A DNA stretch of 7,836 bases, taken from UBA7239 sp035456205. GTDB taxonomy: Bacteria; Pseudomonadota; Gammaproteobacteria; Pseudomonadales; UBA7239. The position numbers and the translations under genes are program-made. The stretch covers positions 1 to 7,836 of the forward strand of contig DATIDQ010000043.1 of assembly GCA_035456205.1 (NCBI GenBank), written 5' to 3'. The notes beneath the pieces were generated by a model. That model did no database searches. It was given only the letters and a program-made list of their open reading frames with translations, and was not told where the DNA came from. Positions 1-5,659 of this stretch are shown one piece after another (positions within the stretch are counted from its first letter, which is position 1; every line of letters begins with the position of its first letter).

Positions 1-557
1 TCCATCAGGCAAATCTCCATTCCCGCACCGGAAAGTTTCTCCAGTGTTGCAGGCAATTGCTCACAAAGAAAAATCGGGGCGCGAAAAAAATTTCCTGCAC
101 TGGCTTTGATTACCAGTGAATCCAGCCGGGCACAGCCGCGCTTGGGAATGATGACGCCATCCAGACCGCCAGCAACAGCCGAGCGCAGGATCATGCCGAC
201 ATTTTGTGGATTGGTAATCTGGTCCAGTGCCAATAACCGCAAGGATTTACCGGTAGCCAACCGGGGTAGGACCTCGGTTTTTTGCAGATTGGGCATGCGG
301 ATATCCAGTGCAACGCCCTGATCCTGTTTGCCATTGCGTGAGATACGCGATAACGCCAGACGGGTGTGAAAAACCTGCGGTACCTGCCTGGCCTCCGCCA
401 CATCCAGAATGGCTGCCAAAGAACCGCCAGATTGGTTAGATTCAGCCAGATGCAGTTTGTAAGGCAAGATTTGCGGATCACCAAGTGCTTCCAGAACTGC
501 CTGGCGGCCATAAATAGTGAAAAGATCATGCGGCAAAAAGGGTTTATCAGCAGGCAT
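1..557 (-). CDS. SpoU/TrmH-family RNA 2'-O-methyltransferase, C-terminus cut by window edge
   Basis: Reading the minus strand from the ATG at 557-555 gives 185 complete codons that stay open to the window edge, so the C-terminal part is missing. Residues about 12-85 match the small substrate-binding domain that precedes the catalytic domain in TrmH/RlmB-like enzymes (it starts LFTIYGRQAVLEAL). Residues 111-127 contain SPOUT motif 1, LDQITNPQNVGMILRSA, with N119, G121 and the catalytic-type R125. Then follow a GLDGVIIPKRG strand and a KASAGNFFRAPIF segment typical of the family. The SAM-binding knot motifs 2 and 3 would lie outside the window. Enzymes of this family transfer methyl from SAM to a ribose 2'-OH in rRNA or tRNA. 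The layout resembles RlmB (23S rRNA G2251), but the substrate cannot be set from this fragment, so no symbol is given. An in-frame stop upstream and the lack of another ATG, GTG or TTG support this start, although no clear Shine-Dalgarno precedes it. The gene is divergent from its right-hand neighbour. Confidence 0.9.
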   Translation of the reverse strand, partial: MPADKPFLPHDLFTIYGRQAVLEALGDPQILPYKLHLAESNQSGGSLAAILDVAEARQVPQVFHTRLALSRISRNGKQDQGVALDIRMPNLQKTEVLPRLATGKSLRLLALDQITNPQNVGMILRSAVAGGLDGVIIPKRGCARLDSLVIKASAGNFFRAPIFLCEQLPATLEKLSGAGMEICLM

Positions 558-594
558 AGATAACAGGACAGCACTAGAATGAAAACGTGCGTGC

Positions 595-600
595 AGTATA
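595..600 (-). promoter_or_regulatory. Possible -10 element for the methyltransferase gene
   Basis: Read on the minus strand, 600-595 is TATACT, five of six matches to the sigma70 -10 consensus, about 38 bp ahead of the methyltransferase ATG. No convincing -35 hexamer lies 16-18 bp further upstream, where the sequence is GC-rich (GCGCGC), and there is no extended -10 TG. This is therefore a weak inference based on one box and on position in the divergent intergenic region. Confidence 0.25.
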
Positions 601-652
601 ACGGCGCTTGTCTATTGCGCGCCATGCACCGAGAATTAACATTACAGGGAAC

Positions 653-658
653 AAAGGA
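653..658 (+). promoter_or_regulatory. Ribosome binding site that sets the start of the cyclic-nucleotide/rhodanese gene
   Basis: AAAGGA lies 6 nt before the ATG at 665. The reading frame is also open from a TTG at 608, which would add 19 residues, but that codon has no Shine-Dalgarno in front of it. The ATG at 665 is therefore preferred. Confidence 0.75.
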
Positions 659-664
659 ATCCGC

Positions 665-1768
665 ATGACAACCGCTACGGTCAGTCTTTCACGTTTTATC
701 CAGCTTGGCATCAATGCCAATACTATCCAGCCGTATAAACCATTCAGCGAACTGAGTGACAAGTATCGCAAGCAGGTTGTATTTGCCAGTGATATCGTTG
801 AATTCGCCAAAGCTGAAACAGTATTGAAAGGGCAGATTGACCGACATTGCTATTATTATTTGCTAAAAGGAAAATTAAGTTTTAAAACCGGTCTATTGTT
901 GAAAAAAACTATCAGCAGTGATGATGACACTTGCTTGTTTGATATTGGTAGATTGCTGCCAGATAGCGTTGATATCGTGGCTGCAGATGCCGGACACATG
1001 TTAGTCGTTAAAGCCGATTTGATGGATGCCGCTCTGGCCTGGACACAGGCTAACGACGCAGCTTCTGCTTCTGGAACAAACAGCCGCGTTGCTTCCAGCA
1101 AAGCAGAACAACCGATGGCGATGGAAGAGGAGGGAGATGAAGACAGTGACTGGATGAGTGCGTTATTGGCCTACCCACTTTTTTTCAATTTGCCACCTGC
1201 CAATATTTCCCGAGTGTTATCACTATTTGAAAAAATAGACGTGAAAAAAGGTGAAGCTGTTATTAAACAAGGAGATGAGGGGAATTATTTTTATGCGTTG
1301 ATAAAAGGTAAAGCGCAAGTCATTACAGACAATCAAACGGATAAACCAACAGCAATATTATCCAGCGGTTCTTACTTTGGAGAGGATGCGCTGGTATCAG
1401 GTGCTCCACGCTCCGCATCTGTCATAATGAACACTGACGGTGAAGTGGGGCGGCTGGATCGAGAAAGCTTTCAAAGTTTGTTGCAAGATCCTGTGGTGAA
1501 GTACATATCACAGGAAGATGTCGGGAAAAATTTAATGAAACGCGGTGTGCGGTGTGTGTTGATTGATGTGCGCTCACGTGAAGAATTTAAACACTCACCA
1601 TCACCAAATAGCCGCAATATCCCGTACCGTGAATTGAGGGAAACTATTTCTACATTGGATAAAGAATCCTCGTATTTCATCAGTCCAGAAGGCGGAAAAC
1701 GTAGTGAATTGGCGGCACATCTTATGTCACAAGCCAATCTACAGGCCTTTGTGATACAGAATTCATAA
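665..1768 (+). CDS. Tandem cyclic-nucleotide-binding-like protein with C-terminal inactive rhodanese domain
   Basis: A 367-residue protein with no signal peptide or membrane segment, so presumably cytoplasmic. Three parts can be seen. Residues about 25-120 form a diverged cyclic-nucleotide-binding-like beta-roll without the phosphate-binding cassette. Residues about 121-162 are a low-complexity linker ending in a strongly acidic run. Residues about 163-285 are a better-kept cyclic-nucleotide-binding domain, with KKGEAVIKQGDEG, then the cassette FGEDALVSGAPRSASV holding E240 and R249, the residues that contact the ribose and cyclic phosphate in this family. Residues about 295-365 are rhodanese-like (VLIDVRSREEF at 298 onward), but the active-site loop reads PEGGKRS with P341 where the catalytic cysteine belongs. 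No helix-turn-helix is evident, so it is not a Crp-type transcription factor as it stands. It ends 35 bp before lpd on the same strand, so co-transcription is likely. It is probably a ligand-sensing or scaffolding regulator; its partner and ligand are unknown. Confidence 0.88.
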   Translation: MTTATVSLSRFIQLGINANTIQPYKPFSELSDKYRKQVVFASDIVEFAKAETVLKGQIDRHCYYYLLKGKLSFKTGLLLKKTISSDDDTCLFDIGRLLPDSVDIVAADAGHMLVVKADLMDAALAWTQANDAASASGTNSRVASSKAEQPMAMEEEGDEDSDWMSALLAYPLFFNLPPANISRVLSLFEKIDVKKGEAVIKQGDEGNYFYALIKGKAQVITDNQTDKPTAILSSGSYFGEDALVSGAPRSASVIMNTDGEVGRLDRESFQSLLQDPVVKYISQEDVGKNLMKRGVRCVLIDVRSREEFKHSPSPNSRNIPYRELRETISTLDKESSYFISPEGGKRSELAAHLMSQANLQAFVIQNS

Positions 1769-1803
1769 ACCATTTTATTCATCCATCGGAACTGGAATAC
1801 ATA

Positions 1804-3240
1804 ATGAGAGAGAAGTTTGATGTAATTTTTATTGGCGCTGGCCCTGGCGGTTATGTTGGTGCAATCCGCGCTGCACAATTGGGTCTGAAAGTTGCCTGTA
1901 TTGAAAAAATGAAAGGAAAAGATGGCAAGGCAACATTGGGTGGAACTTGCCTGAACATCGGCTGTATTCCATCAAAAGCTTTACTTGACAGTTCATACAA
2001 GTATCACGAAGCAAAAGAATCATTGGCAGTGCATGGCATCAGCACAAAAGATGTTGCCATTGATATCCCCAAAATGATCAGTCGCAAGGATGACATCGTC
2101 AAACAATTGACTAGTGGTATTTCCCAGCTTTTCAAAGCCAATGGCGTAACACATATCAAAGGCACTGGGAAATTACTGGCGCAGAAAACGGTTGCAGTAC
2201 TTGATGATACTGGCGCTGAAACACTCTACACAGCAGATAATATTGTGTTGGCGACAGGCTCAAGTCCGATCGATATTCCCATTGCAAAACAGGATGGTGA
2301 ATACATTGTTGATAGCACGGGTGCGCTGGAATTTTCTTCCGCTCCAAAACGTCTCGGCATTATCGGTGCCGGTGTCATTGGTCTGGAATTGGGCAGTGTA
2401 TGGAAACGCCTGGGCAGTGAAGTGGTGTTATTGGAAGCAATGGAATCTTTTCTTCCGGCAATGGATCAATTTATTGCCAAAGAAACCAAAAAAACATTGG
2501 GCAGACAGGGGCTGGATATTCGCCTCGGTTGCCGGGTACTCAGCGCTGAAGTAAAAAACAGTATGGTAGAAGTGCGTTTCAGCGACAAAGAAGGCAGTGA
2601 ACAGACAGAACAATTTGATCGGTTGATTGTTTGTGTTGGCCGTAAGCCAAACACTGAAAAATTATTTACAGCAGATAGCGGTGTGACACTGGATGAAAAA
2701 GGGCGTATTACTGTTGATGATCATTGTGCAGCCGCACCCGGAATCTGGGCGATCGGGGATCTGGTGCGCGGTCCAATGCTGGCACATAAGGCCTCGGAGG
2801 AGGGGGTTATGGTGGCCGAGCGTATTGCCGGCCATAAAGCGCAAATGAATTACAACGTGATACCCAGCGTAATTTATACCCACCCGGAAGTGGCCGCTGT
2901 CGGCCAGACAGAAGAACAGGCCAAGACAACAGGCAAGGAGTACAAAGTCGGGATGTTTCCATTTGCAGCATCGGGGAGGGCGTTGGCAGCCAATGACACC
3001 ACCGGGCTGGTCAAGCTGATTGCTGATACGGAAACCGACCGTATTCTCGGTTGCCATATTGTGGGCGCCAGTGCGGCCGATTTGGTGCAACAAGTCGCCA
3101 TTGCGATGGAATTTGGTGCGACAGCGGAAGACATTGGCACAATGGTTTTTGGTCACCCGACGCTCTCTGAGGCAGTCCATGAAGCTGCTCTTGCTGTGAA
3201 CGGGCATGCCATCCACGTTGCCAACAAAAAGAAGCGTTAA
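1804..3240 (+). CDS. lpd: Dihydrolipoyl dehydrogenase (E3)
   Basis: A 478-residue flavoprotein disulfide reductase, the usual E3 length. It reoxidises dihydrolipoyl groups on E2 of the 2-oxoglutarate and pyruvate dehydrogenase complexes and passes electrons via FAD to NAD+. The FAD dinucleotide fold is at residues 10-16 (IGAGPGG). The redox disulfide lies in GGTCLNIGCIPSK with C49 and C54. The NAD-binding GAGVIG is at 188-193, the second FAD contact is around AIGDLVRGPMLAHKA, and the catalytic dyad is H451/E456 in HPTLSE. There is no N-terminal lipoyl domain. A short insertion (KMKGKDGKATL) before the redox motif resembles the Pseudomonas LPD-Glc class associated with 2-oxoglutarate dehydrogenase rather than E. 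coli Lpd, which has a shorter loop there. GGAA at 1794-1797 stands 6 nt before the ATG. It lies 35 bp after the cyclic-nucleotide/rhodanese gene and 185 bp before sucC. GC content rises clearly in the last third of the gene. Confidence 0.97.
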   Translation: MREKFDVIFIGAGPGGYVGAIRAAQLGLKVACIEKMKGKDGKATLGGTCLNIGCIPSKALLDSSYKYHEAKESLAVHGISTKDVAIDIPKMISRKDDIVKQLTSGISQLFKANGVTHIKGTGKLLAQKTVAVLDDTGAETLYTADNIVLATGSSPIDIPIAKQDGEYIVDSTGALEFSSAPKRLGIIGAGVIGLELGSVWKRLGSEVVLLEAMESFLPAMDQFIAKETKKTLGRQGLDIRLGCRVLSAEVKNSMVEVRFSDKEGSEQTEQFDRLIVCVGRKPNTEKLFTADSGVTLDEKGRITVDDHCAAAPGIWAIGDLVRGPMLAHKASEEGVMVAERIAGHKAQMNYNVIPSVIYTHPEVAAVGQTEEQAKTTGKEYKVGMFPFAASGRALAANDTTGLVKLIADTETDRILGCHIVGASAADLVQQVAIAMEFGATAEDIGTMVFGHPTLSEAVHEAALAVNGHAIHVANKKKR

Positions 3241-3297
3241 AAGCAGTCTTTTATTCATGTAATGCCCGCAATTACCCCCTGAATTCCGGCAAAACGG

Positions 3298-3326
3298 TTG
3301 GGATGTCAGCCGCCAACGTGTAAACT
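3298..3326 (+). promoter_or_regulatory. Candidate sigma70 promoter for sucCD
   Basis: TTGGGA at 3298-3303 and TAAACT at 3321-3326 each match the sigma70 -35 and -10 consensus at four of six positions and are exactly 17 bp apart. Initiation near 3333 would leave a 5' untranslated leader of about 90 nt containing a G-rich tract (3343-3356) and the stem-loop at 3363-3419. Inferred from sequence alone; sucCD could also be read through from lpd, since I see no terminator after lpd. Confidence 0.4.
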
Positions 3327-3362
3327 TCGCGCGTTAATTTTTGGGGGTGGTGTGGGCGCAAT

Positions 3363-3419
3363 CGGCTCTCTGCCATCGTTTCAGGCAAACCCGGCAAGTG
3401 CCGGATCAGTAGAGAGCGG
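3363..3419 (+). promoter_or_regulatory. Structured sucC leader, candidate cis-regulatory RNA
   Basis: Two nested stems can be drawn just before sucC. The outer one pairs CGGCTCTCT (3363-3371) with AGAGAGCGG (3411-3419), eight of nine positions. Within its loop, CCGGC (3391-3395) pairs perfectly with GCCGG (3400-3404) around the tetraloop AAGT. The 3' outer strand includes AGAGAG (3411-3416), the only Shine-Dalgarno-like stretch before the ATG at 3426, so the fold would hide the ribosome binding site. There is no T-run, so it is not an intrinsic terminator. Conserved RNA motifs have been described in 5' leaders of sucC in Pseudomonas (the sucC motif) and of sucA in other proteobacteria. Whether this is a member cannot be decided without a covariance-model search. 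Confidence 0.45.
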
Positions 3420-3425
3420 TAAAAC

Positions 3426-4595
3426 ATGAATCTACACGAGTATCAGGGCAAATTGTTGTTTGCCCAATACGGCTTGCCCGTATCAAAAGGCTACGCTGTC
3501 AGTTCTGCCAAAGAGGCAGTAGAAGCGGCGGACACTATCGGCGGCAAGGAATGGGTTGTTAAAGCACAGGTGCATGCTGGTGGTCGCGGTAAGGCTGGTG
3601 GTGTGAAGTTGGTCAAGACCAAAGATGAAATCAAGGAATTCGCCGCCCAGTGGCTGGGCAAACGTCTGGTGACATACCAGACAGATGAACACGGTCAGCC
3701 TGTTCATAAAATCCTGGTCGAAACCTGCACAGACATTGCCAAAGAATTGTATCTCGGTGCAGTACTGGATCGCAGCTCACGCCGCATCGTTTTCATGGCA
3801 TCTACTGAAGGTGGTGTGGAAATCGAGAAAGTGGCACACGAAACACCGGAAAAAATTCTGAAAGCCGTGATTGATCCATTAACTGGCGCACAACCGTATC
3901 AAGGTCGTGAACTGGCGTTTCAACTGGGTCTCGAAGGCGTTCAAGTCAAACAGTTCGTCGATATTTTTCTCGGTCTGGCAAAACTGTTTCAGGAAAAAGA
4001 TCTGGCATTGATCGAAGTAAACCCTCTTGTTATCACCAAAGCTGGCAACTTACATTGCCTCGATGCAAAAATCGCTGCTGATGGCAATGCTTTGTATCGT
4101 CAACCGCAATTGCGTGAAATGCACGATCCTACACAGGATGATGAGCGCGAAGCATTAGCTGCACAGTGGGAACTCAACTACGTTGCACTGGAAGGTAACA
4201 TCGGCTGTATGGTGAACGGCGCTGGTCTGGCAATGGGCACCATGGACATCGTGAAATTGCACGGCGGCCAACCTGCCAACTTCCTCGATGTAGGCGGTGG
4301 CGCAACCAAAGAACGCGTTACAGAAGCATTCAAGATTATTTTGTCTGATGTAAATGTAAAAGCAGTTTTTGTAAACATTTTCGGCGGCATTGTTCGCTGC
4401 GATATGATTGCTGAAGGTATCATCGGTGCAGTAAAAGAAGTTGGCGTAAAAGTGCCAGTTGTTGTGCGTCTTGAAGGTAACAATGCTGACCTTGGTGCGA
4501 AAAAACTGGCCGAATCCGGTTTGAATATCATTGCTGCAAACGATCTGACTGAAGCAGCGAAAAAAGCAGTAGCTGCAGCTGGAGGTGCTAAATGA
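3426..4595 (+). CDS. sucC: Succinyl-CoA synthetase (ADP-forming) subunit beta
   Basis: A 389-residue ATP-grasp protein, one residue longer than E. coli SucC and closely similar along its whole length. With SucD it interconverts succinyl-CoA and succinate, coupled to NTP formation, in the cytoplasmic TCA cycle. The N-terminal ATP-grasp fold has K46 and the glycine-rich AGGRGKAGG (51-59) that bind the nucleotide. E197 and N199 in ALIEVNPL and D213 in CLDAK are the metal-site residues. The C-terminal ligase domain has GNIGCMVNGAGLAMGT, FLDVGGGATKE and NIFGGIVRCD, which contact SucD and the phosphohistidine loop. No key residue is missing. The ATG at 3426 begins the canonical MNLHEYQ. The only Shine-Dalgarno-like sequence is a weak AGAGAG that can be sequestered in the leader stem. 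The stop overlaps the sucD start (ATGA), indicating translational coupling. Confidence 0.98.
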   Translation: MNLHEYQGKLLFAQYGLPVSKGYAVSSAKEAVEAADTIGGKEWVVKAQVHAGGRGKAGGVKLVKTKDEIKEFAAQWLGKRLVTYQTDEHGQPVHKILVETCTDIAKELYLGAVLDRSSRRIVFMASTEGGVEIEKVAHETPEKILKAVIDPLTGAQPYQGRELAFQLGLEGVQVKQFVDIFLGLAKLFQEKDLALIEVNPLVITKAGNLHCLDAKIAADGNALYRQPQLREMHDPTQDDEREALAAQWELNYVALEGNIGCMVNGAGLAMGTMDIVKLHGGQPANFLDVGGGATKERVTEAFKIILSDVNVKAVFVNIFGGIVRCDMIAEGIIGAVKEVGVKVPVVVRLEGNNADLGAKKLAESGLNIIAANDLTEAAKKAVAAAGGAK

Positions 4596-5467
4596 GTATC
4601 CTGATCAATAAAAATACCAAAGTTATCTGTCAGGGTTTTACTGGCTCACAAGGTACTTTGCACTCTGAACAGGCAATTGCATACGGCACCAAAATGGTTG
4701 GCGGTGTTACACCGGGTAAGGGCGGCACTACGCATCTTGGTTTACCAGTGTTCAACACCGTAGCCGATGCTGTTGCTGCAACAGGTGCTGAAGCTTCTGT
4801 TATTTATGTACCGGCTCCATTCTGTAAAGACTCTATTCTTGAAGCAGCCAACAGCGGCATCAAACTGATTGTCTGTATCACAGAAGGCATTCCTACTCTC
4901 GATATGCTGGAGTGTAAAGTCGCTTGTGACACACTTGGTGTGCGTTTGATCGGCCCTAACTGCCCTGGCGTGATTACACCAGGTGAATGCAAGATCGGTA
5001 TCATGCCTGGCCATATCCATTTGCCAGGTAAAGTCGGCATCGTGTCACGTTCAGGCACATTGACGTATGAAGCTGTGAAGCAAACCACTGATGCCGGGTT
5101 TGGTCAGTCTACTTGTGTCGGTATCGGTGGTGATCCAATTCCTGGTTCCAACTTCATCGACATCTTGCGCATGTTCCAGGACGATCCACAAACTGAAGCT
5201 ATCGTCATGATTGGTGAAATTGGTGGTTCTGCTGAAGAAGAAGCAGCAGCGTTTATCAAGAAAAATGTTACCAAACCTGTTGTGTCATATATTGCTGGTG
5301 TAACTGCACCGTCAGGCAAACGTATGGGTCATGCTGGCGCTATTATCTCTGGCGGCAAAGGTACTGCAGATGAAAAATTTGCAGCGCTGGAAGATGCCGG
5401 TGTGAAAACTGTGCGCAGTCTGGCTGATATTGCCCAGGGTCTGCGTGATCTGACCGGCTGGAAATAA
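4592..5467 (+). CDS. sucD: Succinyl-CoA synthetase (ADP-forming) subunit alpha
   Basis: A 291-residue protein, close to the 289 of E. coli SucD. This subunit binds CoA and carries the histidine phosphorylated during catalysis. The N-terminal CoA-binding Rossmann domain shows GFTGSQGT (near residue 16), then YGTKMVGGVTPGKGG. The CITEGIP segment and GPNCPGVITP follow, then the ligase domain with GKVGIVSRSGTLTYEA. The active-site histidine is H247 in GHAGAIISGGKGTA, equivalent to H246 of E. coli. The start codon overlaps the sucC stop by 4 bp, which supports equal synthesis of the two subunits. Transcription probably ends at the stem-loop about 26 bp after the stop codon. There is no sign of truncation or frameshift. 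Confidence 0.98.
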   Translation: MSILINKNTKVICQGFTGSQGTLHSEQAIAYGTKMVGGVTPGKGGTTHLGLPVFNTVADAVAATGAEASVIYVPAPFCKDSILEAANSGIKLIVCITEGIPTLDMLECKVACDTLGVRLIGPNCPGVITPGECKIGIMPGHIHLPGKVGIVSRSGTLTYEAVKQTTDAGFGQSTCVGIGGDPIPGSNFIDILRMFQDDPQTEAIVMIGEIGGSAEEEAAAFIKKNVTKPVVSYIAGVTAPSGKRMGHAGAIISGGKGTADEKFAALEDAGVKTVRSLADIAQGLRDLTGWK

Positions 5468-5492
5468 ATTTCCAATAGTAAGTGTGCATGGT

Positions 5493-5520
5493 AAAAAGGG
5501 CAGCTTAGGCTGCCTTTTTT
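5493..5520 (+). terminator. Intrinsic terminator after sucD
   Basis: GGCAGC (5499-5504) pairs with GCTGCC (5509-5514) around the loop TTAG. The stem extends through a G-T pair and five A-T pairs (5493-5497 with 5516-5520), so the right arm doubles as a T6 tract. This is a textbook rho-independent terminator. The A-run on the left arm means it could also act weakly on the opposite strand. It separates the sucCD unit from prc. Confidence 0.92.
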
Positions 5521-5582
5521 ATTGCTGGTTGTTGGTCATACAAATTGACCGTTAGTCGCTGATTTATCGGAATTTTGATGTT

Positions 5583-5611
5583 TTGATCATTACAATGGCC
5601 ACCTGTATTAC
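5583..5611 (+). promoter_or_regulatory. Candidate sigma70 promoter for prc
   Basis: TTGATC (5583-5588) and TATTAC (5606-5611) are separated by 17 bp and match the sigma70 boxes at four of six positions each. Because the sucD terminator lies upstream, prc needs a promoter in 5521-5659, and this is the best pair found by eye. Initiation near 5618 would give a leader of about 40 nt. Other TTGA-like hexamers at 5545 and 5575 lack a suitable -10. Confidence 0.35.
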
Positions 5612-5648
5612 ACACACACCACTACGCATAATCTATATTATGTTAAAT

Positions 5649-5652
5649 AGGA
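5649..5652 (+). promoter_or_regulatory. Ribosome binding site supporting the TTG start of prc
   Basis: AGGA lies 7 nt before the TTG at 5660. From this codon the protein opens with a complete signal peptide (MKSLIKILFLSSSLFVAWSYA), so the TTG is very likely the true start rather than a later ATG. Confidence 0.7.
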
Positions 5653-5659
5653 TATCCCT

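Noticed and set aside
191..625. 144-codon minus-strand frame overlapping the methyltransferase
   Set aside because: It is another frame of the same DNA; its translation is rich in W, C and R with no family resemblance, while the adjacent frame gives a clear SpoU protein.
2662..3258. 198-codon minus-strand frame opposite lpd
   Set aside because: It is antisense to a fully conserved gene, its length is explained by the GC-rich 3' part of lpd, and no domain is visible.
5574..5588. TTTTGAT direct repeat and an FNR-like TTGAT half-site before prc
   Set aside because: The second half-site reads ACAAT rather than ATCAA, and two 7-base AT-rich copies are expected by chance.
5610..5619. (AC)5 dinucleotide run in the prc leader as a phase-variation repeat
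   Set aside because: Five units is too short to expect frequent slippage, and it lies outside the coding sequence.
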